This document shows positions 26,304 to 34,897 of a stretch of 64,000 bases of DNA, piece by piece. The translations under genes and the position numbers were made by a program. The notes under the pieces were generated by a model. It had not been told where the DNA came from, ran no database searches, and saw nothing but the letters and a program-made list of their open reading frames with translations. Numbering within the stretch: position 1 is the stretch's first letter; every line of letters starts with the position of its first letter. Source of the stretch: G963662985 sp963662985 (GTDB taxonomy: Bacteria > Chloroflexota > Anaerolineae > Anaerolineales > UBA11579); the NCBI GenBank assembly GCA_963662985.1, contig OY760067.1:930001-994000 (forward strand), given 5' to 3'.

Positions 26304-26321
26304 TGGATTTTAATTCTGATT

Positions 26322-27197
26322 TTATTTGGCGAGTTTGAGGATGAAGTCAAAGACAAAAAAACTATCCATTGTACCAATACCATAGACTTTGGTGAGAATG
26401 GTGGAGGCAATGAAGATGGCAACACCAAAGCCAATAAGTAAATAGTCTTTGGTTTGGTAAGTAAGCTTTTCAATCCAAGTACGTTCTTTGAGGACTCCGA
26501 AACAACGTAGATCCATAGCGTTGATGATGTCTTCGCCGTTGACAATGGAGTTCATAATGAGAGGGATGATGAGGGGGGCGATGCGCTGCACAGTTTGGAT
26601 AAAACCACCTTCGACACGATTAATCTGATAACCACGGGCACGCTGGGCGTCTAAAGTGATTTGAAAATCGCGGGCAAGGCTGGGCACAAAACGGAAAGCG
26701 AGATCCATGGAAAAGGCTGCTTTATAAGGGAGACCCATACCACTGAAGGTAACACCGTATTTTTGGGGATCCATGGTCCAAGGGATGATGAAGAACATGA
26801 CGGCGATGGCGAGCATGCGGAAGATCTGGGTGATGGCAAACATAAGCTTTTCTGAAGTGAATGTCACTTTGAAAATGCGAAGATCCCATTGGGTGATGAT
26901 GTGGGCTTGGGATTGCATGACATCAACGCTACCCCCACGACCAGTGAGGAGGGTGTTGATACCGATGATGACGACCACTAAGAGGGTTACCATCATCCAA
27001 GTTCGTTTGGTTTCTTTCCAGGTTAGTTTGGTGAGGAAGAATTGAAGCATGGAGAGACCAAAGAAGAAAATGATGAAACGAAAATCCCAAAATTGGATGA
27101 GTGCAAAAAGGATGGCAAAGGATGCGAACCATCTTGCGCGGGGATCAAATTTTTCAATTACACTGTTGCGGAAGCGATAGCGCCAAGTTACGAGCAT
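26322..27197 (-). CDS. ecfT: ECF transporter T component (EcfT)
   Basis: Membrane protein of 291 residues that couples the ATPases to the substrate-binding S subunit. It has about five to six helices and the cytoplasmic coupling helices with the family's Ala-Arg-Gly signature, seen as LDAQRARGYQ. The start RYRFRNSVIEKFDPRARWFA matches the usual EcfT N-terminus (KLDPRxK). It is last in the operon ecfA-S-T and is separated from the S gene by a strong hairpin. Confidence 0.92.
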   Translation of the reverse strand: MLVTWRYRFRNSVIEKFDPRARWFASFAILFALIQFWDFRFIIFFFGLSMLQFFLTKLTWKETKRTWMMVTLLVVVIIGINTLLTGRGGSVDVMQSQAHIITQWDLRIFKVTFTSEKLMFAITQIFRMLAIAVMFFIIPWTMDPQKYGVTFSGMGLPYKAAFSMDLAFRFVPSLARDFQITLDAQRARGYQINRVEGGFIQTVQRIAPLIIPLIMNSIVNGEDIINAMDLRCFGVLKERTWIEKLTYQTKDYLLIGFGVAIFIASTILTKVYGIGTMDSFFVFDFILKLAK

Positions 27198-27220
27198 TGA
27201 AAATCCTTTCAGAAAAACTT

Positions 27221-27244
27221 CTCAGCAGGTAAAAACCTGCTGAG
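27221..27244 (-). promoter_or_regulatory. Intercistronic hairpin between ECF S and T genes
   Basis: CTCAGCAGGT-AAAA-ACCTGCTGAG, a perfect 10-base stem, then AAGTTTTTC on the minus strand. It looks like a leaky terminator or an mRNA-stability hairpin that would lower T relative to S and ATPase. Confidence 0.6.
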
Positions 27245-27269
27245 AGGTTTGTGTTTTTAATCTGTTTGA

Positions 27270-27812
27270 TTATCGACCAGAGCGTGATGCAACACTGTCA
27301 TACGCAATCATGACGAGTGGAAGCAAAATCAAACCAATGATGAGGTTGCCTGCAAAAGCGGGAAGCCAGTAGCCAAAAATGGCAACGCTCAAGGTGATGC
27401 CGCTAAAAATTACTTCTAACAAAGAAGGAACGAGCATGCCGACAGATGTGCCAACGAGTACTGCAATTTCACCTTTGATGATGGAAGCTTTGGCCTTGAA
27501 GCTTTCAATTTGGTTTTTGAAGAGACCGGGAAGGAAACCCATAATCCCATTCCCTAAACACCAGTACCACCAGAAACCCCAACCGGACATAAAGTCGCCA
27601 AGCATGTTGCCGACAAAACCGGAAATGAGACCTACCCAAGGACCAAAGGCGATGCCAAAGAAAATGGGGATGACGACAGCGGGGCGGAAGGTGATGTTGC
27701 CAGCTGCGGGAAGGGGGAAGATGTTGGTGACCCAAGAAAGAACACCGTAAAGAGCGGCACCAATAGCGCCATAAACGATTTCACGGGTACCAAATTTGAA
27801 CAAGTTTTTCAT
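27270..27812 (-). CDS. ECF transporter S component, substrate unassigned
   Basis: Membrane protein of 180 residues with six hydrophobic segments. The N-terminal VYGAIGAALYGVLSW and the central RPAVVIPIFFGIAFGPWVGL then ISGFVGNMLGDF are typical of ECF S components of the PF07155-like group. The WGFWWYWCLGNGIMGFLPGL segment probably shapes the binding pocket. The vitamin or cofactor bound cannot be read from sequence, and no riboswitch was recognised upstream of the operon. SD GGAGGAAAAA before the ATG. Confidence 0.87.
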   Translation of the reverse strand: MKNLFKFGTREIVYGAIGAALYGVLSWVTNIFPLPAAGNITFRPAVVIPIFFGIAFGPWVGLISGFVGNMLGDFMSGWGFWWYWCLGNGIMGFLPGLFKNQIESFKAKASIIKGEIAVLVGTSVGMLVPSLLEVIFSGITLSVAIFGYWLPAFAGNLIIGLILLPLVMIAYDSVASRSGR

Positions 27813-27896
27813 TTTTTCCTCCGAAGAAAATGTTTAAAAATAAATTTTAACAAAACAACAATTTTTGATGATTGCTTGATGTTGAATTGTTTTTCA

Positions 27897-29519
27897 CTAA
27901 ATTAGGTGTGCAAGTTCCTCTGCACGCATAAAACGACCTGTTTGGGGGAGGTATTTTATGTTGGTTTCCAACAGGGTGGTTGGAAGGACACGACATTTGA
28001 GCAAGGTTTCTTCTTGTTGCAAGATTTCTTCAGTTGGGCCAAACCCTTGGACTTCACCTTTGTTGATGAGAAGGACTTTGTTGGAGTAGGTGAGAGCGAG
28101 ATCTAGGTCGTGTGTGATGAAGATGACGGCGTCGAAGCCGGGCATTTGGATGATGCCATCCATAAAGGCGCGGTAATTCCAGAAATCTTGACCAGCTGTG
28201 GGTTCGTCCATGACTAAGATGCGGGAGCGCATGGAGAGGACGGAAGCGATGCTGACGCGTTTTTGCTGCCCGAATGAAAGGGCGAGGGGGGGGTCTTCTC
28301 TAAATTCTTCGATGTTGACGGTTTTGAGGGCCCATTGGACATCTTTTTCAATCTCTTCTTGTGTGTGGCCTAGGTTGTGAGGGCCGAAGGAGAGTTCTTT
28401 TTCTACTGATGTTTCGAAGATCATTTGGCCGGGGTCTTGGAAGACGTAGCCGATGGTGTGAGCTGCTTTGGAGACGATGAGGTCTTTGGTGTCTTGCCCT
28501 TCTAAGAAAACTTGACCTTCGGCTGGTTTGAGGAGACCGAGGGCGTGTTTGATGAGGGTGGATTTGCCGGCACCGTTGTGTCCGAGGACGGCGATGCAGT
28601 CGCCTTTTTTGACTTCAAAGGTGACATTTTTAAGCACGCTAGGCAATTCTTCACTATAAGAAAAGGTGACATTGTTAAATGAAAGGAGTTGATCGCCGAT
28701 TTGACCGCCTTGCCGTTTGCCAACTTGGGATTCAAAGGGGACGATGGGGTCTTTTTTGGCACGTTCGATGACAACTTCGGCGGGAAGTTTGACTTGTTTG
28801 TAGTCGGCAATTTGCATGAGGCCTTGTTTGTCACCTTGGTATTTGATCTCACCATTATCCATATAGACAATGGTGTCGGGTTCGATGGCGAGAACGTCAT
28901 CGACACGATGTTCGACAAGCATGACAGAGATACCTTCTTGGGAGAGACGTTTGAAAAGACGCAATGCTTCTGCTGCGGAGGCAGGGTCTAGACTGGCAAG
29001 GGGTTCGTCTAAAAGGAGGACTTTGGGATCCATGGCGAGAACACCAGCAAGAGCAACCTTTTGTTTTTCACCGCCTGAAAGAGAAAAAGTCTCTCTGTCC
29101 TTTAAATGCAAAATATTGAGATAGTCTAGGGTTTCGTCTACTTTTCTCAATATTTCTTCACGGGGGTAACCTAAATTTTCAAGTCCAAATGCTACTTCGT
29201 TGAGGACATAGCTGGCGACGATTTGTCGCTCTGGGTTTTGGAGAACCGTACCGATCTTTTGAGAAATCTCGGTTTGGGTCATCTCTTGGTTCTTGCGACC
29301 AAAGATGTTGATTTCCCCTTGAATTTCTCCTGTATAGGAGCGTGGAATGAGCCCATTAACACAACGCATCAGGGTAGTTTTTCCACAACCGCTGGAACCG
29401 GCTACCAACATTAGCTCTCCGGGATGGAGGTCTAGGTTGATGTTTTTGATGGCTGGTTCTTTTCGGATACGGTAAGTAAAGGTGAGGTTTCTAAGTGAAA
29501 TAGGCAATGCGTCGGACAT
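27897..29519 (-). CDS. ECF transporter ATPase, two ABC domains fused (EcfA-EcfA')
   Basis: Protein of 540 residues made of two complete ABC ATPase domains. The first has Walker A AGSSGCGKTT, signature LSGGEKQKVALAGVLAMDP and Walker B VLLLDEPLASLDP. The second has GHNGAGKST, LSFGQQKRVSIASVL and ILVMDEPTAGQD. The two ATPases are separate genes in many bacteria; here they form one chain. The ATG at 29519 is preferred: a TATAAT at 29560-29565 on the minus strand would give a 34-base leader, and the earlier TTG has no ribosome site. Confidence 0.93.
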   Translation of the reverse strand: MSDALPISLRNLTFTYRIRKEPAIKNINLDLHPGELMLVAGSSGCGKTTLMRCVNGLIPRSYTGEIQGEINIFGRKNQEMTQTEISQKIGTVLQNPERQIVASYVLNEVAFGLENLGYPREEILRKVDETLDYLNILHLKDRETFSLSGGEKQKVALAGVLAMDPKVLLLDEPLASLDPASAAEALRLFKRLSQEGISVMLVEHRVDDVLAIEPDTIVYMDNGEIKYQGDKQGLMQIADYKQVKLPAEVVIERAKKDPIVPFESQVGKRQGGQIGDQLLSFNNVTFSYSEELPSVLKNVTFEVKKGDCIAVLGHNGAGKSTLIKHALGLLKPAEGQVFLEGQDTKDLIVSKAAHTIGYVFQDPGQMIFETSVEKELSFGPHNLGHTQEEIEKDVQWALKTVNIEEFREDPPLALSFGQQKRVSIASVLSMRSRILVMDEPTAGQDFWNYRAFMDGIIQMPGFDAVIFITHDLDLALTYSNKVLLINKGEVQGFGPTEEILQQEETLLKCRVLPTTLLETNIKYLPQTGRFMRAEELAHLI

Positions 29520-29559
29520 AAAAGCGTTTCGCTCCAAATTTGATTTTTTTTACCTGCGA

Positions 29560-29565
29560 ATTATA
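29560..29565 (-). promoter_or_regulatory. -10 box of the ECF operon
   Basis: Minus-strand TATAAT with TTACGC 16 bases upstream, 40 bases before the ecfA start codon. Confidence 0.5.
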
Positions 29566-29737
29566 CTCAGGGGTTAAGATTGCGTAAAGAATATTGAGAT
29601 GTCTACACAAGTTGTCATACAATTGAATGAGAAGGAATTTTGGTTTTTGGCTATTTTTCATAGGGAATGTTGTCTGGAACTCATGGCGTAAAAATCGGTT
29701 TTTTGTTGCATCTGTCAACCTTTTGGGAATCAGAGTG

Positions 29738-29767
29738 TTGTGAAGGGAATGGTTTTGTTGTTACAAT
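29738..29767 (+). promoter_or_regulatory. Promoter of the UvrA-like gene
   Basis: TTGTGA (29738-29743), 18-base spacer, TACAAT (29762-29767), then a short leader with GGAGG before the start codons. Confidence 0.55.
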
Positions 29768-29794
29768 AAGATTATTGATGAGTCGGAGGAAATG

Positions 29795-32137
29795 ATGCAA
29801 AAATTCATTGAAATCAAGGGTGCTTGTGTTCATAATTTGAAGAATATTGATGTGCGGATTCCGAAACATCAGTTGACGGTGATTACGGGAGTTTCTGGAA
29901 GCGGTAAGTCTAGCTTGGCGTTTGATACTTTATATGAAGAAGGGAAACGGCGCTATTTGCTTTTTTCGGGCGCTGATTTTTTAATTCAGAGCAAGGCGAC
30001 GTTTGATTCAATCACGGGGCTCTCCCCTACGGTGGCGGTGGAGCAACGGGTGATCCGACAGTCGAATCCGCGGAGCACGGTGGGGACGAAAACACGGGTG
30101 AGCAATTTGTTGGCTGTGTTGTTTGCGACTCAGGCGGACTATGATGGGCAAATGACGAATGGCGGCCCTTTGACGATGGAAATGTTTTTGCGAAATTCTC
30201 CTAAGGGGATGTGTGTGAAATGTTTGGGGAAGGGCTTTTTGAAACAGTTGGATGAAGAGAAGCTGTTTGCGGATGAAGCGCAACGGATTATTGATGTGTG
30301 TTTGGGGGTGGGAAAACGAGGAAACACTCGGAATTTGTTGGAGAGTTTTTGCAGGGTGCATGGGCTGGACTTGACACAACCTTTGTCTAGTTTGTCAGCA
30401 GAAGAATTGCTGTTTTTGAAATATGGGGACAATGGGAAGTCGAATTTTATTGGGTTTGTGCCATTTATTTTGGAAGTGACGAATGGATTCTATTCATCGA
30501 ATGGGCGTTTGGAATTTTTGTTGAAAGAAGCGGGGTTGATGCAAAATGTGACTTGCAAAAAATGCGGAGGGAGCGGATTGTCAGAACATGCTCGGCAAGC
30601 GACCTTTGCTGGCAAAACGATTCATGAATTAGAGGCGCTTTATTTGCGAGATTTATATGACGTTTTGATGCCTTATCAGGAAGATTTGAACTCCCCTTTG
30701 TTGGATGAACTGTTGAAAAAGATTAAGTGCATGATTGATGTGGGATTGCACCATTTGGCTTTACATCGACCGGTGCCGACGCTTTCTGGGGGAGAGATTC
30801 AACGATTGTTTTTGGCTTCTTATATTATTGCGGGGATGGATTCGATTATTTTTATTTTTGATGAGCCGACAATTGGGTTGCATGAATTGGAAAAAGAGAA
30901 GCTGTTGGTGATCTTCCGAGAATTGATCGAAAATGGAAATACGGTGATTGCGGTGGAGCATGATGCTAATTTTATTAAAGAGGCAGATTGGGTGATTGAC
31001 TTGGGGCCTGATGCGGGTGTTTTGGGAGGAGAAAAGATTTTTGAGGGTACTTACAAGGATTATTTGGATTGCGAGCGCTCTAAAATTGCGCCTTTATTAA
31101 ATGAAGAAATTTTTAAGAAGAAAGATTTTCGAGCGGTTAATCACGAGAAGATGCTGACTTTGAAAAATGCCTGTTTGCATAATTTGAAAAATGTTTCGGT
31201 TGAGATTCCTTTGGGAATGATGGTGGGAGTGGCTGGCGTTTCGGGGAGTGGAAAATCTTCTTTGATTTCGGAGACTTTGGTGCCGATGTTGGATGCGGCA
31301 TTGGGGCGGAAAGTTGTTTTAGATGATGGATTGCGTGAGAGTGTGACGATTGAGGGGACTGAATTTGTGGATAAGTGTGTGGTGATTGATCAGAAACCGA
31401 TTGGGCGCAAGGTGACGTCTAACCCTGCGACGTATACGGGATTGCTAGATTTGATTCGTAAGTTGTTTGCCGACACAGAAGATGCACAAAAAATGGGCTT
31501 GGGGGGCAGTTATTTTTCTATTAATTCAAAGGGGGCGTGCAAATTTTGTAAGGGAGAAGGAGAGAAAAAATATCATGTGGGGCAGGGGAATTATGTAGGT
31601 GTGCCATGTGACCAATGTGAGGGGACGGGGTATCAGCCAAAGGTGCTTGCGGTGAAGCTGAAGGGCAAGAGCATTTTGGATGTGATGGCGCTTTCTGTGG
31701 ATGAGGCGATTGAATTTTTTGGGGGGATGTCTGCAAAAATCGAGCATAAATTGAAGATTTTGCAAGATGTGGGAATGGGATATGTTTGTTTGGGACAGAA
31801 AACACCGACGCTTTCTGGCGGTGAAAGCCAGCGCATTAAGCTGGCCAATGAGCTCTCAATGCAGACACGGAAAAATCATGCGCTTTATGTGATGGATGAA
31901 CCAACTACGGGATTATCTAATTATGACAGTGTGCGGTTGATGAGTTTGATGCAGGATTTGGTGGAAAAGGGAAATTCTATGATTCTCACGGAACATGATC
32001 CTTTTATGCTCTCACAATGTGATTGGTTGATTGAATTAGGGGAAGGTGGGGGAACAGATGGCGGGGAAGTGATTGCTGTTGGAACGCCTGCGGATTTGCG
32101 CGCGAACCCGAAATCGATTATTGGACGATATTTATGA
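29795..32137 (+). CDS. Short UvrA-like ABC ATPase (drug-resistance/UvrA2 type)
   Basis: Protein of 780 residues, clearly shorter than canonical UvrA (about 940). Two ABC halves have Walker A GVSGSGKSS near residues 32 and 480, with signatures LSGGEIQRLFLASY and LSGGESQRIKLANEL. Zinc knuckles are CVKCLGKGF, CKKCGGSG and CKFCKGEGEKK...CDQCEGTG. The missing length fits loss of the UvrB-interacting and DNA-binding insertions, as in DrrC-like and UvrA2 proteins linked to tolerance of DNA-binding drugs. The second of two adjacent ATGs is preferred because GGAGG lies five bases before it. The end overlaps a serine hydrolase by 4 bases. Confidence 0.88.
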   Translation: MQKFIEIKGACVHNLKNIDVRIPKHQLTVITGVSGSGKSSLAFDTLYEEGKRRYLLFSGADFLIQSKATFDSITGLSPTVAVEQRVIRQSNPRSTVGTKTRVSNLLAVLFATQADYDGQMTNGGPLTMEMFLRNSPKGMCVKCLGKGFLKQLDEEKLFADEAQRIIDVCLGVGKRGNTRNLLESFCRVHGLDLTQPLSSLSAEELLFLKYGDNGKSNFIGFVPFILEVTNGFYSSNGRLEFLLKEAGLMQNVTCKKCGGSGLSEHARQATFAGKTIHELEALYLRDLYDVLMPYQEDLNSPLLDELLKKIKCMIDVGLHHLALHRPVPTLSGGEIQRLFLASYIIAGMDSIIFIFDEPTIGLHELEKEKLLVIFRELIENGNTVIAVEHDANFIKEADWVIDLGPDAGVLGGEKIFEGTYKDYLDCERSKIAPLLNEEIFKKKDFRAVNHEKMLTLKNACLHNLKNVSVEIPLGMMVGVAGVSGSGKSSLISETLVPMLDAALGRKVVLDDGLRESVTIEGTEFVDKCVVIDQKPIGRKVTSNPATYTGLLDLIRKLFADTEDAQKMGLGGSYFSINSKGACKFCKGEGEKKYHVGQGNYVGVPCDQCEGTGYQPKVLAVKLKGKSILDVMALSVDEAIEFFGGMSAKIEHKLKILQDVGMGYVCLGQKTPTLSGGESQRIKLANELSMQTRKNHALYVMDEPTTGLSNYDSVRLMSLMQDLVEKGNSMILTEHDPFMLSQCDWLIELGEGGGTDGGEVIAVGTPADLRANPKSIIGRYL

Positions 32138-33066
32138 AAAATGACTTAAAACAATTGGTTGATGAGCATATTTACCAACATCGCGTGCCTTTGATTAATG
32201 CGATTGTGTTGTATCAAAATGATAGGCTCGTCTTTGAACGTTATTTCAATGGGTTTGCGCGCGGACGTAAAAATGCGATTAAGTCTGTGTGGAAAAGCCT
32301 TCTCTCTTTGTGTGTGGGGATTTGTTTGGATGAGGGGTTGATTGGGGATGTCAGCGACCCAATTTGTAAGTATTTGGCGGCGTTTGATGAGAATGAACAT
32401 GCTTATCATAAATTGATTCGCGTGGAACATTTGCTGACGATGAGCTCTGGGATCTATTGGACGAGTGGGACGCACTATCATTGCCCGATGTTGGAGCAGA
32501 TGTGGTTGAGTGAGGATTGGGTGGGACATGTGGCTGACACGGCGATGAAAACTTTGCCGGGGCAGGCGTTTGTGTATAAGGAATGGGATGTGGTGCTGTT
32601 ATCGGCGATTATCCGCAAGGTGACGGGGATGCCGGCCTATGATTTTTGTGAGCAAACTCTTTTTGGACCTTTAGGAATTGAAAGTGAGCGCTGGGCGGAA
32701 GACAAAAAAGGGGTTTCATATTCGATTCATAATGGGGATGCAGTGGAAGATGCTTCGAATTTGAGCGCTTTTGACTTGGCGAAGATTGGACGCTTGGTGC
32801 TGAATAAGGGCGTTTTTGAAGGAAAGCGAATTGTGAGTGAGGGATATATACACCAATTGATGACCCCTTCCGCAGTCAATCGCGACTATGGTTATTTGTG
32901 GTGGCTGTTGGATGGCGGAGTGGGCGCGAAAGGGTCTGGTGGGCAGGAAATTAATGTGATTCCAGCGGAGGATTTGGTGTATGTGATTCAGGCAACATCG
33001 ACTTCATCTCCAAAGAGTTATTTTGATTTGTTTGAGCTGGTGCGGCAGTGGTTGAAGGACGCTTAA
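32134..33066 (+). CDS. Serine hydrolase, class C beta-lactamase family
   Basis: Protein of 310 residues without signal peptide. The SxxK motif is SVWK (about residue 51), and LLTMSSGIYW and AIIRKVTGMPAYDFCEQTLF are standard in this family. The second motif, usually YxN, reads YKE. The third is the esterase-type GSGGQEI rather than KTG. This pattern fits an esterase or amide hydrolase (6-aminohexanoate-dimer hydrolase-like) more than a beta-lactamase. The ATGA overlap with the UvrA-like gene means they are co-translated; a shared detoxification role is possible but inferred. Confidence 0.83.
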   Translation: MKNDLKQLVDEHIYQHRVPLINAIVLYQNDRLVFERYFNGFARGRKNAIKSVWKSLLSLCVGICLDEGLIGDVSDPICKYLAAFDENEHAYHKLIRVEHLLTMSSGIYWTSGTHYHCPMLEQMWLSEDWVGHVADTAMKTLPGQAFVYKEWDVVLLSAIIRKVTGMPAYDFCEQTLFGPLGIESERWAEDKKGVSYSIHNGDAVEDASNLSAFDLAKIGRLVLNKGVFEGKRIVSEGYIHQLMTPSAVNRDYGYLWWLLDGGVGAKGSGGQEINVIPAEDLVYVIQATSTSSPKSYFDLFELVRQWLKDA

Positions 33067-33067
33067 G

Positions 33068-33096
33068 AAGGATGCTTGATGTGCATCCTTTTTTTA
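33068..33096. terminator. Terminator between convergent serine hydrolase and nadE
   Basis: AAGGATGC-TTGATGT-GCATCCTT followed by T-run, directly after the serine hydrolase stop. Confidence 0.8.
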
Positions 33097-33105
33097 TTCT
33101 TTAAA

Positions 33106-33927
33106 TTATGAGCCCCAGGAGCGGAGGTAGATGAAGTCGTAGCCGATGGTGCGGTTGGAGAGTTTGGCGATGGGGGGCATGATGCGTTTGTAGTGGGTGC
33201 GTTGGATGCGGAGGTTGACTTGGTCGATGAAGTGAGGGGCAAAGCCTTGGTCAATGCAGTCTTCTCGGGTGGCGCGTTCGTCTACGATGAGGTAGAGGAG
33301 TTGGTCGACTTGGGCATAGGTGAAGCCAAGATCATCTTCGTCAGTTTGGCCTTCCCAGAGGTCGGCTGAAGGGGGTTTGTCGATGATTTCTGCGGGAATT
33401 TCTAGGTGGCGAGCGAGTTGGCGGAGTTGGGTTTTATAGAGATCGCCGATGGGGTTGATGGCCGCGGCGGAGTCACCGAAGATGGTGCTATAGCCGAGGA
33501 GAATTTCGGTTTTGTTGCTGGTGCCCATGACGAGGCCTTTGAAGTCTTCGGATTGGTCGTAGAGAACGATCATACGCAGGCGGGCCATGACGTTGCCCAT
33601 GCGAAGAGAATCTGTGAGGTTTTGTTGGGCGTAGTAGGGCTCGGCCATGTCGGTGATGGGAATGGTTTTGGAGGGGATGCCGAGTTGGTCGATGAGGAGT
33701 TGGGCATGATCGAGGGAGCCTTGGGAGGAGGTGCGATAGGGCATGCGGATGGCGAGGACGTTTTCGGGGCCGAGGGCACGGGCGGCGAGGGCACAGGAGA
33801 CGGCGGAATCGATGCCACCGGAGAGGCCGATGACGGTTTTGTGGAAGCCGACGCGGTTGAGCTCACTTTTGATGAAGCCAGTGAGGATTTTTTCAGCAAG
33901 TTGGGTGTTGATGGTGAGGTCGATCAT
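33106..33927 (-). CDS. nadE: NAD+ synthase, synthetase subunit
   Basis: Protein of 273 residues that amidates nicotinic acid adenine dinucleotide. The PP-loop is GLSGGIDSAVSC. Family blocks include RMIVLYDQSEDFKGLVMGT, NKTEILLGYSTIFGDSAAAI, NPIGDLYKTQLRQLA and KPPSADLWEGQTDEDDLG. Its ATG overlaps the end of the nitrilase-like gene by 4 bases, which strongly suggests the two form a two-chain glutamine-dependent enzyme. The coding strand is unusually C-rich because of the regional skew. Confidence 0.94.
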   Translation of the reverse strand: MIDLTINTQLAEKILTGFIKSELNRVGFHKTVIGLSGGIDSAVSCALAARALGPENVLAIRMPYRTSSQGSLDHAQLLIDQLGIPSKTIPITDMAEPYYAQQNLTDSLRMGNVMARLRMIVLYDQSEDFKGLVMGTSNKTEILLGYSTIFGDSAAAINPIGDLYKTQLRQLARHLEIPAEIIDKPPSADLWEGQTDEDDLGFTYAQVDQLLYLIVDERATREDCIDQGFAPHFIDQVNLRIQRTHYKRIMPPIAKLSNRTIGYDFIYLRSWGS

Positions 33928-34790
33928 CGGTAGACGTCCTTATCTTGGTTGAGGATGCGGTTGAGCTCTTTTTGAGTGAGGCCGGTGCGTTCGTCTCTGA
34001 GAAGAGGGAGGCGCTTGCGGACTCGGTTGAGCTTGTGAAGGTTGATTTCTTGAATAGTGAGGGCTTCTTCTTGGAAGGGGGCACGGACGATGCGGTTGCC
34101 AGCGGGATCGAAGATGGTGGCGCCACCCCAGAAGTTGATGCCGTCTTCGTAGCCGACACGGTTGGTGTGGATGACGAAGTTGGTGAACATGGAGGCGTAG
34201 GCTTTGTTGAGGTGTTCGACCCATTCGGCAGATTCGAGGGTGTCGGAGTTTTTGATGCCACGGCCGGGGGAGGCGGAAGCGAGGAGGAGGATGTCGGCCC
34301 CGTCAAGCCAGAGGAGATAAGGAGGAGAGACGTGCCAGAAGTCTTCACAGATGAGCATGCCCATGCGTCCGAAACGAGTGTCGAAGGCGCGGATATCATC
34401 TCCCCAAGCAAAGAAACGGCCTTCGTCGAAGAGGCTATAAGTGGGGAGGTAGATTTTGTGGTGGACGTGGAGGACTTGCCCTTGGGAGAGATAGGCAGCG
34501 GCGATGTAGAAGCGATGACGATGGTCTTCGTCTACGAAGCCGACCATGATGTCGATGTCTTGGGATTGGTCGAGGAGTTGCTTGAAGATGGGGTCTTGCG
34601 CGGTGGGTTGAAGGGCGACGGTGGTGGCGATGTCTTGGAGGAGGTAGCCGGTGAGGGAGAGCTCTGGGAAGACGATGAGGTCAGCGCCTTGTTGACGGGC
34701 ACGGTCGATATAGTCTAGGTGTTTGGCTAGGTTGGCGGGGACGTCTCCGAGTTTGGTGTTGATTTGGGCAAGGGCTATTTTTACGCGCAT
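33924..34790 (-). CDS. Nitrilase-fold glutaminase, likely partner of NadE
   Basis: Protein of 288 residues of the carbon-nitrogen hydrolase family. The catalytic triad is visible as Glu in FPELSLTGY, Lys in HHKIYLPTY and Cys in LICEDFWH. The start KIALAQINTKLGDVPANL and GYLLQDI match the glutaminase domain of glutamine-dependent NAD synthetases. In most organisms this domain is fused to NadE; here it is a separate protein with a 4-base gene overlap. It would supply ammonia from glutamine. A TGATATAAT element lies about 20 bases upstream of the ribosome site. Confidence 0.88.
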   Translation of the reverse strand: MRVKIALAQINTKLGDVPANLAKHLDYIDRARQQGADLIVFPELSLTGYLLQDIATTVALQPTAQDPIFKQLLDQSQDIDIMVGFVDEDHRHRFYIAAAYLSQGQVLHVHHKIYLPTYSLFDEGRFFAWGDDIRAFDTRFGRMGMLICEDFWHVSPPYLLWLDGADILLLASASPGRGIKNSDTLESAEWVEHLNKAYASMFTNFVIHTNRVGYEDGINFWGGATIFDPAGNRIVRAPFQEEALTIQEINLHKLNRVRKRLPLLRDERTGLTQKELNRILNQDKDVYR

Positions 34791-34897
34791 AGGGGCAGCC
34801 TTTCTTTTTTATGATTATATCAAATGCGGAGGGGTTGGGGGAGTGGGAAAGAATGATTTATTTAATTATGAAGAAATAGAAAATAACCATTTTAAAA

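Noticed and set aside
29566..29790. Riboswitch upstream of the ECF operon
   Set aside because: The mapped -10 box leaves a leader of only about 34 bases, and no conserved aptamer core was recognised further upstream.
32134..33066. True beta-lactamase
   Set aside because: It lacks a signal peptide, has YKE for YxN and an esterase-like third motif, so antibiotic hydrolysis is not supported.
33406..34718. Long plus-strand open frames (175 and 257 codons) opposite nadE and the nitrilase gene
   Set aside because: They are antisense to certain genes and composed of low-complexity Gly/Glu/Val sequence produced by the G-rich strand bias.
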